Under the pieces are notes generated by a model. The model saw only the letters and a list, made by a program, of their open reading frames with translations, was not told where the DNA came from and did no database searches. Positions 1 to 8,599 of a stretch of 38,230 nucleotides of DNA are shown in pieces. This DNA comes from Burkholderiaceae bacterium (GTDB lineage Bacteria; Pseudomonadota; Gammaproteobacteria; Burkholderiales; Burkholderiaceae_D): positions 1 to 38,230 of the forward strand of contig JAGSYW010000006.1 in assembly GCA_018262475.1 (NCBI GenBank). The letters run 5' to 3'. The stretch's first letter is position 1; every line of letters begins with the position of its first letter. The translations under genes were made by a program, and so were the position numbers.

Positions 1-293
1 AAGTTTTCGACCATCACGTCGCTTTGCTTGATCAGGCGGGTCAGAACATCCTTACCTTCGGCGGTACGTGCGTTCAGGCACAGCGCGCGCTTGTTGCCGT
101 TGAACATCGTGAAGTACAGCGAGTCTGCACCTTCGACGTCACGCAGCCAGTCGCGAGTGGCGTCGCCGGAGCCCGGCATTTCGCACTTGATGACGTCTGC
201 GCCCATCTGGCCCAGCAGCTGGGTACATGCAGGACCAGCCTGCACGTGCGTGAAGTCCAGCACTTTGATACCTTCTAATGCTTTAGTCGACAT
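1..293 (-). CDS. frc: Formyl-CoA:oxalate CoA-transferase, N-terminal part (runs off the left edge)
   Basis: Reverse-strand translation [84 protein letters not shown]... matches the class III CoA-transferase/Frc N-terminus ([26 protein letters not shown]). Start codon is the cat at 291-293. Confidence 0.93.
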   Translation of the reverse strand, partial: MSTKALEGIKVLDFTHVQAGPACTQLLGQMGADVIKCEMPGSGDATRDWLRDVEGADSLYFTMFNGNKRALCLNARTAEGKDVLTRLIKQSDVMVEN

Positions 294-800
294 AATCTCA
301 AAATTCCTTTTGATTGTGTTGTTCCTGAAACAGACCTCAAGGGTTCTGCCCAGCACCTAAAATCGCCTTTGCAGGCGGGTTAGTTATAGCTTTCAAGCCC
401 CCTAAAACCCCATTTATTCAATGGAATAGGGCCAGTCTGCTTAGAAGCACCTGGCATTTTACCCAATACCTGATATTTATCAATAGCGTGTCAACCCGCG
501 AGCTTGTTACGATGTGATGTGTATTGTTATATCTCCTTGGAAGGCGCTGCTCGATACTGTGCTCAGTATTCGCTATCCAAGAAACATGCCTGCTGGCTCT
601 GTTTGGGAAAATACAGACAAATCAATGTGTTGCAAGGTGTTGTGTGTTCTTTTTAATATGATTGCTGCCAATAGTGTGCTGTCTGGCAGTGTGTTGGCGG
701 TGTTTGGCAGTTTCGGGGCTGCTGTCCATAAACTATGTTCAAGCGCAGAGGTTTTATTGTGCGGCCTTTATTTTTCGTAAGTTTTTTGTACAATTAATAT

Positions 801-815
801 AAACATATAATGTTT
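801..815. promoter_or_regulatory. Perfect inverted repeat AAACAT-ATA-ATGTTT overlapping a TATAAT-like -10, upstream of the YeeE/YedE genes
   Basis: Read directly from sequence. It sits about 20 bp upstream of the ATG at 837. Confidence 0.45.
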
Positions 816-836
816 GTTTAATCGAACGGAGGTTGC

Positions 837-1376
837 ATGAAACTCAAGACAGAAGACGGAGGCTGGAATCCTTACGTTGCCGGAGCGCTGTTGGGTGTGC
901 TGGCGGTATTGTCGGCTTATGCCACTACCATCTGGCTAGGCAAAACCAGTTACCTGGGCGCATCAACCACATTCGTGCGGGTTGCTGGCTTTATAGAAAA
1001 ACTATTTTCGACCGCGCATGTGGCAGCAAATGCTTATTTCATCAAGGAAAAAATCGCGATCGACTGGCAGTTCATGCTGCTGATCGGCATTTTTATTGGC
1101 GCGCTGGTTTCGTCACTGACAGACAAAAGTTTCAAGCTGGAAAGCGTACCGCCTGCATGGGCTGAGCGCTTTGGGCCTTCAGTTGCGCGCAGAGCAATTG
1201 CGGCCATCGTTGGTGGCGCCATCGCAATGATTGGTGCGCGCATGGCGGATGGATGTCCAAGTGGTCATGGTTTGAGCGGTTCGATGCAGCTGTCAGTCAG
1301 CGCTTTTGTTGCGCTGGCGATGTTCTTTGGCATCGGCATCCTCATGGCCAACCTTGTTTACCGGAGGAAATCATGA
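837..1376 (+). CDS. YeeE/YedE family (thiosulfate/sulfur uptake) half-transporter, N-terminal half
   Basis: Hydrophobic protein with the conserved GARMADGCPSGHGLSG cysteine motif; SD ACGGAGG upstream. Confidence 0.88.
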   Translation: MKLKTEDGGWNPYVAGALLGVLAVLSAYATTIWLGKTSYLGASTTFVRVAGFIEKLFSTAHVAANAYFIKEKIAIDWQFMLLIGIFIGALVSSLTDKSFKLESVPPAWAERFGPSVARRAIAAIVGGAIAMIGARMADGCPSGHGLSGSMQLSVSAFVALAMFFGIGILMANLVYRRKS

Positions 1377-1903
1377 GCACCGCACAATGGCTAGGCTTGA
1401 TTGCAGGCATCGCATTCGGATTCCTGCTGCAAAAGGGACGTGCCTTGCGTTTCGATAAACAGATTGGTGCGATGCTGCTGAAAGACATGACCATCGTGAA
1501 GTTCATGCTGTCGGCAATTCTCGTCGGCATGGTTGGCATCATCGCATTATCTAGTGCTGGATTGATAAAACTCGGACACAAACCGATGAATGTTGGCGCG
1601 GTGCTGATAGGTGGTGTTCTATTTGGTGGTGGCTGGGCCATCATGGGATTCTGCCCAGGCACGTCGGTAGGGGCGCTCGCTGAAGGGCGCTGGCACGCGA
1701 TTTTTGCGATTGTCGGGATGATCGTTGGGGCAGCGATTTACGCCGAACTGTATCCGTACTTCAAATCGACCGTGCTGGCCTGGGCCGACTACGGCAAGAT
1801 CGGTTTACCTGATGTGCTGGGCGTTTCGCCGTGGGTCGTCGTTGCTGCATTCTGGATGGCCTGCATCCCGCTGTTTGTCTGGTTCGAGCGCAAGGGGCTG
1901 TGA
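1373..1903 (+). CDS. YeeE/YedE family half-transporter, C-terminal half
   Basis: ATGA overlap with the previous gene; MSTAQWLGLIAGIAFGFLLQKGRALRFDKQIGAML... with conserved GFCPGTSVGALAEGR. The ORF track start at 1253 is too early; GGAGGAAATC precedes the ATG at 1373. Confidence 0.88.
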   Translation: MSTAQWLGLIAGIAFGFLLQKGRALRFDKQIGAMLLKDMTIVKFMLSAILVGMVGIIALSSAGLIKLGHKPMNVGAVLIGGVLFGGGWAIMGFCPGTSVGALAEGRWHAIFAIVGMIVGAAIYAELYPYFKSTVLAWADYGKIGLPDVLGVSPWVVVAAFWMACIPLFVWFERKGL

Positions 1904-2082
1904 CGAAAGGGCCAGTCGGTTGGGCGGACATGCTGGAAGCTCAATCGCATGACTGACGATGAATAGGTGGCGGCGGCATTGGGATTCCTCTTGGCAAAGT
2001 TGGTGTTCTGAACCGCTGAGGCTAAGCAGGCAGTTGGTTTCAAGTGTGGTAGTCGTGGCACCAATGGCGGTACAATCGAAAA

Positions 2083-3354
2083 ATGGATCAATTTACCGAA
2101 CTGGCCTGCTTTCTTGAAGCACAGGCTGATCCTCATTTATTGTTTGACCGCCAGTACCGCATTCTGGCGGCGAATGCCGCTTTCCGCGAATATGCACACG
2201 CTGACGCTTCGGTGATCGGTCGTACATGCTATGAAGTGTCGCACCACTATGCGGCGCCTTGTGATCAGTCCGGCGAAACTTGCCCCCTGGCGCGCAGTGT
2301 CATATCCGGCCGGCAGGAATGCGACGTACACTTGCATTACACGCCGCATGGCGAGGAATACGTCAGTATCGAGCTGACGCCAATACGCAACCGACAAGGC
2401 GAAATCGTTTGCTTTGTTGAGCGAATGAAGCCCGTCAGTGAAACAAAAGTGTTTAATGACGAACAGGGGGTGGTCGGCCGGGCGGAAACGTTCCAGAAAA
2501 TGCAGGCAATGGCAGCCAGAGTGGCGCCTTCGGATGCGGTAGTGCTGCTGCTGGGCGAGTCAGGCACAGGCAAGGAACTGGTGGCGCAGGCAATCCATCA
2601 GGCCAGCCGTCGTGCCGCAGCCCCATTTATTGTGGTTGATTGCTCCGGTATTCCTGAAACCCTGTTCGAGAGCGAATTGTTCGGGCATGAGCGCGGCGCA
2701 TTCACCGGTGCCGTGGCGCGCAAGCAGGGGCTGGTCGAGGCTGCGGCTGGCGGCACGCTGTTTCTGGACGAGGTAGGCGAGATACCGCTGGCGATGCAGG
2801 TCAAATTGCTGCGTTTGCTTGAAACTGGAACATTCCGCCGAGTTGGATCGACCGAATTGCAATATGCGAACATCCGCGTGATTTCAGCCACCCATCGCAA
2901 TTTGCTGCAGATGGTCAAGGCGGGTAGTTTCCGCGCGGATCTTTACTACCGGTTGAACATTTTTCCCATCCATGTGCCGGCATTGCGCGAGCGTATTGGC
3001 GATGTGCCGCTGCTGGCAAAAGCATTGCTGGCGCGTGTTGCGCCAGAACGCAAGCTGTCGCTTTCCCCGGCAGCGCTGCAGCAACTGTTGGGCTATTCGT
3101 TTCCGGGCAATGTGCGTGAGTTGCGCAATATGCTCGAGCGCGCTGCGCTATTGTGCGATGGCGATCGCATCATGCCGGAACATTTGCCGCAGCCTGAAAC
3201 CACCGCGCAAGATTCGGAGGCTGAGGCGGTGGATATTGATGACGTGATGCTGCGACAGTGGCTGGCCGATTTTCGCGGCAGCCGCCGTGAATTGGCGAAG
3301 GTACTCGGAATGAGCGAGCGCACGCTGTATCGCCGCATCAGGCAACTGGGGTGA
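2083..3354 (+). CDS. fisR: Sigma-54-dependent transcriptional regulator with PAS-like sensor, FisR-type (sulfane-sulfur responsive)
   Basis: N-terminal PAS-like domain with C49, C60 and C67; AAA+ domain with GESGTGKE and GAFTGA; C-terminal Fis-type HTH ([23 protein letters not shown]). Confidence 0.85.
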   Translation: MDQFTELACFLEAQADPHLLFDRQYRILAANAAFREYAHADASVIGRTCYEVSHHYAAPCDQSGETCPLARSVISGRQECDVHLHYTPHGEEYVSIELTPIRNRQGEIVCFVERMKPVSETKVFNDEQGVVGRAETFQKMQAMAARVAPSDAVVLLLGESGTGKELVAQAIHQASRRAAAPFIVVDCSGIPETLFESELFGHERGAFTGAVARKQGLVEAAAGGTLFLDEVGEIPLAMQVKLLRLLETGTFRRVGSTELQYANIRVISATHRNLLQMVKAGSFRADLYYRLNIFPIHVPALRERIGDVPLLAKALLARVAPERKLSLSPAALQQLLGYSFPGNVRELRNMLERAALLCDGDRIMPEHLPQPETTAQDSEAEAVDIDDVMLRQWLADFRGSRRELAKVLGMSERTLYRRIRQLG

Positions 3355-3412
3355 TTTGGGGGGCGGGGCGGTCGGCGAGTGCGCGCGCGACCAGCATCTT
3401 CCGCACAAATTG

Positions 3413-4393
3413 TTACTGCAGCTTGTTTTCTGTTTCTGCCGCAGTCGCTTGAAGGTTTGCAAGTGCGAGTGCGCAGTTAATATCGCCCGCTTCTGCTCCT
3501 TGCTCATACCAGAATGCTGCCTGTTCAAGATCGCGTTCGACTCCGTGCCCGTCGCGGTAGAGGCTGCCAAGCCAAAGATGCGCTGTTACAAAGCCATTTG
3601 AGAGCGCAGCAGCAAACAGTTTCATGCCGGTTTCGTAATCCTGCTTGCCACGGCTGCCGCTGACCAGATGATGGCCGAGGATGGCCATTGAGCGCGCATC
3701 TCCTTTTTGCGCCACACGCAGCAGCCATTCATGACCCAGTTCAACATCACGTGGCACATGAACGCCGGCAAAAAACAGATCGGACAGATGGTTGCCGGCA
3801 TTCAGGTAGCCAGCCTCAAACGCCTGCTCCAGTCGTTGCAGGCCGGCAGCAATGTCGCGCGAACAGCCATCGCCAGTGAGCAGCATCATGCCGACTGAAG
3901 CCTGGGCGACCACCATGCCGTTTTCTGCGCCGATGGACAGCAGCCGGAAAGCTTTTTCCTTGTTGGCTTCCAGGCCGTCGCCGGATTGGTACAGCCAGCC
4001 GAGATTGCAGCTTGCGCGGATGTCGCCTTGATCTGTCGCCTGCTGATACCAGCCGATCGCGGCCTGCAAGTTGCGTTCGGTGGCGATCCCTAGCGCATGT
4101 ATTTTCCCCATGTGAAACATCGCGGTTGCGTTGCCACTTTGCGCCAGCGCATGGATGCGCTCGATTGCCAGCGGATAAAAAACTGGGGATGGGTCATCAT
4201 CAACACTCGTTGTAGTCCGCGCTTGCGCTTCAGCGCGGTGTTTTGCATGTGACAGGTTGTGAACCAGGTAACAGATGAAATCGCCCATCGACTGGCTGGC
4301 AGCAATTTCAGACCAGATGATGTCATCGATTTCGCTGTCGTCGTAGTCGTACTCCCAAGTGCGTTCGCTCAGGATTTTCTGGATATCGTGCAT
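3413..4393 (-). CDS. Sel1-like repeat protein
   Basis: Repeated motifs of the form A...LG.LY..G.GVE.D...A..WY..AAE.G (e.g. AHLWLGSLYRDGHGVERDLEQAAFWYEQGAEAGD). Confidence 0.85.
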   Translation of the reverse strand: MHDIQKILSERTWEYDYDDSEIDDIIWSEIAASQSMGDFICYLVHNLSHAKHRAEAQARTTTSVDDDPSPVFYPLAIERIHALAQSGNATAMFHMGKIHALGIATERNLQAAIGWYQQATDQGDIRASCNLGWLYQSGDGLEANKEKAFRLLSIGAENGMVVAQASVGMMLLTGDGCSRDIAAGLQRLEQAFEAGYLNAGNHLSDLFFAGVHVPRDVELGHEWLLRVAQKGDARSMAILGHHLVSGSRGKQDYETGMKLFAAALSNGFVTAHLWLGSLYRDGHGVERDLEQAAFWYEQGAEAGDINCALALANLQATAAETENKLQ

Positions 4394-4550
4394 TGCGTGG
4401 CTGGCTCTTCTATGGTGAGGTTGACCCGTGACGAAGTGGCCCTATTTGTGGTCAAGATATGTTGCGTTAGCAATGGGCCATGCATCAGCGCGGAGGGCAA
4501 TTATATGCTGGATGCAATGCGGGAAGAGTTCGAGTTGTCGCCCCCCCAAA

Positions 4551-4580
4551 AAAAACAGCGGCCCGAAGGCCGCTGTTTTT
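4551..4580 (-). terminator. Rho-independent terminator of oxlT (possibly bidirectional)
   Basis: Perfect stem aaaaacagcggcc / ggccgctgttttt. On the minus strand the loop reads TTCG closed by C-G, followed by a T8 tract. Confidence 0.88.
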
Positions 4581-4602
4581 ATGCTACATGCAGTATCAGC
4601 GA

Positions 4603-5886
4603 TTAGGCTTTTGCTGCAGCTGCTGCCATTTCATCGACCTTCTTGTTGTTTTCTTCGATGAAGCGGCGACGCCATGGCTTCAGCACGAAGAACGACAGGA
4701 AGGAGCAGGTGAAGGCGATACATGCGGACAGGATGAAGGTACGATCCCAGTTACCGCCTGCGGACAGTGCTGCTGCAAACGGAACCAGCAGCGAGGACGT
4801 GCCTTTTGCGGTGTACAGAGTACCTGCATTACCTGCAGCGTTCTTCACGCCGAAGGTGTCTGCGCACATGGACGGGAACAGCGAGAAGATCTCACCCCAG
4901 AACGCGAACGTCAGAGCAGCGAAGATCATGAAGCCGAGCGGTGTGCGGCCCCAGAAGACCAGACCCAGCAGGGAGAGGCCTTCGCAGCAGAACACGATCA
5001 GCATCGTATTTTCGCGGCCGATGCGGTCAGAGATGTAGCCGCACAGCGGACGGGTTGCACCGTTGGCGATGTTGTCGATCGACATTGCCATCGTCAGCAG
5101 AGGCAGGGTTACGCCCAGAACCGTGACCGGGATTTTCGCCAGACCATAGTCGCGAGCAACCGGGCCGAACGATGCCGTTGCCATGATACCGCCGGATGCC
5201 ACACCCACGAAGCAGACGTAGATCAGCCAGAAGATCGGCTCACGCAGAATTTGCGTCGGGGTGAAATCCATCTTGCTCGAAATAACGCGAGCAACCGGCT
5301 TGATGTGCGGCGGCAGTTTGGCTTTCGGCATGAAGAAGCCAACGATAGCGATCACGATGCCCTGGCCGATACCGAAGCTGAAGAACGCCGATTGGTAGCC
5401 GGAGGCGTTAATCATGTTAGCGACCGGGATAACGGTAAATGCCGCGCCAGCGCCGAAGCCTGCTGCCGTTGCACCTGCCGCGAGACCGCGCTTGTCCGGG
5501 AACCATTTAACAGCGTTACCCACAGCGGTACCGTAAACAGCGCCAGCGCCCATACCGGAAACGACTGCTGCTGCGTACAGGAAGGTGAGGGAATCAGCCC
5601 AGGAATTCATCATCCAGCCAAGAGCTGCCAGGATAGCGCCGCCGATAATCGTCGGGCCAGGGCCGAATTTGTCTGCGCACCAACCTTCAACCGGAACCAA
5701 CCAGGTTTCGAAGAAAATGAAGATGGTGAATGCCAGCTGAATCGAGGTACGCGACCAGCCCCACTTGTCTTGCATTGGCTGCACGAACAGCGTCCAGCCG
5801 TATTGCAAGTTCGCTACCGTTGCCATACAGATGATACCCAGTACCAGCTGTACCCATCGGTTTGCATACTTTTCCTCTGTAGCCAT
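4603..5886 (-). CDS. oxlT: Oxalate:formate antiporter (MFS, OxlT family)
   Basis: MATEEKYANRWVQLVLGIICMATVANLQYGWTLFVQPM... 12-TM MFS. Basic residues equivalent to OxlT R272 (ANGATRPLCGYISDRIGR) and K355 (NAGTLYTAKGTSSL) appear conserved. SD AAGGAGAG before the ATG at 5886; the ORF track start at 6075 is too early. Confidence 0.85.
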   Translation of the reverse strand: MATEEKYANRWVQLVLGIICMATVANLQYGWTLFVQPMQDKWGWSRTSIQLAFTIFIFFETWLVPVEGWCADKFGPGPTIIGGAILAALGWMMNSWADSLTFLYAAAVVSGMGAGAVYGTAVGNAVKWFPDKRGLAAGATAAGFGAGAAFTVIPVANMINASGYQSAFFSFGIGQGIVIAIVGFFMPKAKLPPHIKPVARVISSKMDFTPTQILREPIFWLIYVCFVGVASGGIMATASFGPVARDYGLAKIPVTVLGVTLPLLTMAMSIDNIANGATRPLCGYISDRIGRENTMLIVFCCEGLSLLGLVFWGRTPLGFMIFAALTFAFWGEIFSLFPSMCADTFGVKNAAGNAGTLYTAKGTSSLLVPFAAALSAGGNWDRTFILSACIAFTCSFLSFFVLKPWRRRFIEENNKKVDEMAAAAAKA

Positions 5887-6093
5887 ATGTCTACTCTCCT
5901 TAAGTGTGTGTGAAACAACTACCACGGAAATATGCTTCTCCGTTTTTTTGCCTGACTTCGCACCAAAAAACTGCCGTGCATTTAGCATGCTCTCACTGCT
6001 GCAACACATGACAGCCTTAGGGATTGCAACCCAATTGTGCGAGAACATTATTACCTGCACCATGACCTCGGTCAAGAATAAGGTTATTTGTTT

Positions 6094-6570
6094 TTATCTT
6101 TCTGTTTGCGCTTTTGATCCGTTTGCGGCAGAAAATGTGCTGATGGCATTTGCTGCGCTGGTGGTGTCATTCGTTTTTTTGCGCAACAGACGTTCAAATG
6201 TCGCAGTGCTGGTTAGCGCGCGCAGATGCTGCGCTTCGCCGATTTGTTCGTTCCCGTCGTGTGCGACGATCCGAAATGTCAGCAGCCTTCCGTCGATGGA
6301 GATCAGCTCTGCGCTCGCGGTCACCCGCAGGCCGATTGGCGTTGCGCCATGATGATGCAGGTCGATATGCGTGCCGATAGTTTGCTGTCCGGGCGGCAGG
6401 TGCGCATCAATTGCCTGCTGCGCTGCAGCTTCCATCAATGCAGCCAGTGCGGGCGTGGCCAGCACCGGCATCCGGCCACTGCCCATGTGGCGCGCGGTGT
6501 GCTGTTCGGTCACGACAATGTTGGTTGTGCCAGTAAGGCCGGAGCGGAGCGCGGCTGTTGATGCAGTCAT
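6094..6570 (-). CDS. FlK-like hotdog-fold thioesterase family protein
   Basis: PVLATPALAALMEAAAQQAI...GTHIDLHHHGATPIGLRVTASAELISIDGRLLTFRIVAHDGNEQIGEAQHLRA aligns with fluoroacetyl-CoA thioesterase FlK, including T, E and H triad positions. Confidence 0.8.
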   Translation of the reverse strand: MTASTAALRSGLTGTTNIVVTEQHTARHMGSGRMPVLATPALAALMEAAAQQAIDAHLPPGQQTIGTHIDLHHHGATPIGLRVTASAELISIDGRLLTFRIVAHDGNEQIGEAQHLRALTSTATFERLLRKKTNDTTSAANAISTFSAANGSKAQTER

Positions 6571-6580
6571 CGTAAATCCT

Positions 6581-6613
6581 GGGAAATATTGGGAAAATGC
6601 GGGGGTATGGGGG
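6581..6613 (+). other. G-quadruplex motif (G3-N7-G3-N7-G5-N3-G5)
   Basis: gggaaatattgggaaaatgcgggggtatggggg read directly. Confidence 0.6.
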
Positions 6614-6654
6614 TATTTTGTTTGCTTTGGCGGTATAAATGCTGGTGATGCAGA

Positions 6655-6677
6655 AATACTCCAGGTAGTATATTTTT
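6655..6677. repeat. Dispersed dyad AATAC-N7-AGTATATTTTT, copy A
   Basis: aatactccaggtagtatattttt; same layout at 16239, 20101 and 31993. Confidence 0.5.
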
Positions 6678-6725
6678 GTGCCGGTGACGCCGAAAAGCAG
6701 CGCCAAAGCCTTGCTCAATGCCGTT

Positions 6726-8495
6726 TCATTGTCGCGCAACATCGATGTATTGCCAGTTCGATTGCAGGAACGGATGCTTCTTGAAGCCCTGTACCCACGG
6801 GCGTATCAGCCAGTTGCGCACGCGTGAAACATGCAATGACCACGCGGTATCCGCTTCCATTTGCCGGTTCATCTGCGCATACAGCCTGTTGCGCGTTGCG
6901 CCAGGCGGCAGGGCCACTGCCTTGCGGTACAGTGCATCGAATGTCGGCGAGGCATAGCAGCCGTGGTTGCCGCGCCCGGCATTCGGGCCATACAGCAGCT
7001 GTAGAAAATTCTCGCCGTCGGGAAAATCGGCATGCCATGCACTTCCCCACATCATCAGCCGGCATTCGGTTGCTGCTTTCAGGTTGTCGGCAAAATTGCT
7101 GACAGGGAATTCAGCACGGATGCCTATCCGATCCAGGCCGCGTTTCCAGATTTCCGCCACAATTTTTGAGCTAGTAACGGGTTCGCCATGAATTTTCAGT
7201 GTTAGCGGCTTGCCGTCCGGCAGTGTGCGATAGCCGTCCGCGCCGCGCCGGTAGCCGAAATGGTCTAGCAGCCGGTTCGCCAGTTCAGGTTCGTAGGCGA
7301 TGCTGCTGCGGTAGCCAGGATCGTGTCCGGCTACGCCGGCTGGCACGATCATGTGTGCCTTGCTTGCCTGGCCATTGCGCAGCAGCGCGATTTCATCCTG
7401 TACGCTGTAAGCCATTGCGATGGCGCGCCGCAGCGCGATTTTTTCCCTGCTGTAGCCGCCAGTGACCGGATCGCTGAAATTGAAAAGCGTATAGGTGATT
7501 TCTGGCTCGATCATGCGCGCCAGACGGATGCCCTGCGCGGCAAATTCCGGTTTCAGCCGGTCGCCATCCAGCACTTTCGGTGCGGCCACCTGCGGCAGTT
7601 TGTCGAAATCGATTTTTCCTTCCTGAAACGCGAGCCAGCGCGACTGCTCTTCCTCGATGATCGCGATTTCTACCCGCCCGATCTGCGGCATTTTCTTGCC
7701 CTGCATTTCCTTTACGATTTGCGCGTCGTACGGATCGGAAGAGGGCTTGAAATGCCAGATGAAACCGCGGTAATCCGGGTTTGCTTCGAGCACGATTTTG
7801 CTACGCGGCACATATTGCTTCAGCCGGTACGGCCCGGTGCCGACCGGATGCTGGCCGCTTTGCGCGCCGTAGGTTTCGATCACTTCGCGCGCCACCGCCG
7901 CCAGCCCGCCATAGGCCAGCACGTACAGGAAATTCGGGTCGGGCCGGTTCAGGCGGATGACCAGCGTGTAACGATCCGGCGTCTGCAGGCCGGCAACCGG
8001 TGCATCGTAATCGAAGCGGCCTGATTTCTTTGCCCTGGCGGCCAGCGCATCCAGCCCGACGATCCTGTCTTCGACAAATCCGGCTGATGGTGAACGGTTG
8101 GCTGGATCGAGCAGCCGCTTGATCGAATAGGCGAAATCGAGCGCGGTCAGTTCGCGCTTTTTTCCGTGAAAGGCAGGGTCGGGCGTGAAATGGATGCCTT
8201 TTCTGATGTGGAAGGTGTAGGTTTTGCCGTGGTCGGACAGCTTTGGCATCGTTTCGGCCACGTTCGGTACCAGTTTTGCCGGACGGGCGAGGTAGTCGTA
8301 AGTCAGGAGTGTTTCGAAAATCGCATCGGTGACCCAGCCGGAGTAGTAATTCTGCGTGCGTGCCATGTCGAAACCGTCGTCCGCTGCCTCGAACACGGTG
8401 TGCACCACCTTCGACGGATCAGCAGGGCTGGCGGCGTGCGCGCCAACTGCCAGAAGCAGAATGAATGTCAGGCAAAGCCGGCATTGTTGCCACAT
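6726..8495 (-). CDS. ABC transporter substrate-binding protein, family 5 (oligopeptide/nickel type)
   Basis: Signal peptide MWQQCRLCLTFILLLAVGAHA, then SPADPSKVVHTVFEAADDGFD...YTFHIRKGIHFTPDPAFHGKKRELTALDFAYSIKRLLDP, typical of SBP_bac_5. ORF track start at 8918 is too early. Confidence 0.85.
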   Translation of the reverse strand: MWQQCRLCLTFILLLAVGAHAASPADPSKVVHTVFEAADDGFDMARTQNYYSGWVTDAIFETLLTYDYLARPAKLVPNVAETMPKLSDHGKTYTFHIRKGIHFTPDPAFHGKKRELTALDFAYSIKRLLDPANRSPSAGFVEDRIVGLDALAARAKKSGRFDYDAPVAGLQTPDRYTLVIRLNRPDPNFLYVLAYGGLAAVAREVIETYGAQSGQHPVGTGPYRLKQYVPRSKIVLEANPDYRGFIWHFKPSSDPYDAQIVKEMQGKKMPQIGRVEIAIIEEEQSRWLAFQEGKIDFDKLPQVAAPKVLDGDRLKPEFAAQGIRLARMIEPEITYTLFNFSDPVTGGYSREKIALRRAIAMAYSVQDEIALLRNGQASKAHMIVPAGVAGHDPGYRSSIAYEPELANRLLDHFGYRRGADGYRTLPDGKPLTLKIHGEPVTSSKIVAEIWKRGLDRIGIRAEFPVSNFADNLKAATECRLMMWGSAWHADFPDGENFLQLLYGPNAGRGNHGCYASPTFDALYRKAVALPPGATRNRLYAQMNRQMEADTAWSLHVSRVRNWLIRPWVQGFKKHPFLQSNWQYIDVARQ

Positions 8496-8599
8496 GGTTG
8501 CGTATCCCTTTGCAAAGCGATTCTTACTATTATGCTGCGCTCGGCCAGGATTGCAAAAGCCTTTATAATCGCCCATTTGCAACAGCTTTTCTGTTTGGC

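Noticed and set aside
514-780. 88-aa ORF in the frc-yeeE intergenic region
   Set aside because: No SD, Cys/Val-rich composition and overlap with putative regulatory elements; not supported as coding.
4541-4555. C7A8 homopolymer run as a phase-variation tract
   Set aside because: It lies outside coding sequence, at the end of the oxlT terminator; the A run is the terminator T-tract on the minus strand.
4480-5913. 477-aa plus-strand ORF antisense to oxlT
   Set aside because: Cys/Arg/Asp-rich shadow translation with no domain; oxlT on the other strand has clear MFS motifs, SD and terminator.
6601-6616. Tandem GGGGGTAT as a possible short tandem repeat array or CRISPR-like element
   Set aside because: Only two units; better described as part of the G-quadruplex motif. 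No CRISPR array was found anywhere in the window.
7323-8024. 233-aa plus-strand ORF antisense to the solute-binding protein
   Set aside because: No domain and no SD; consistent with an antisense shadow.
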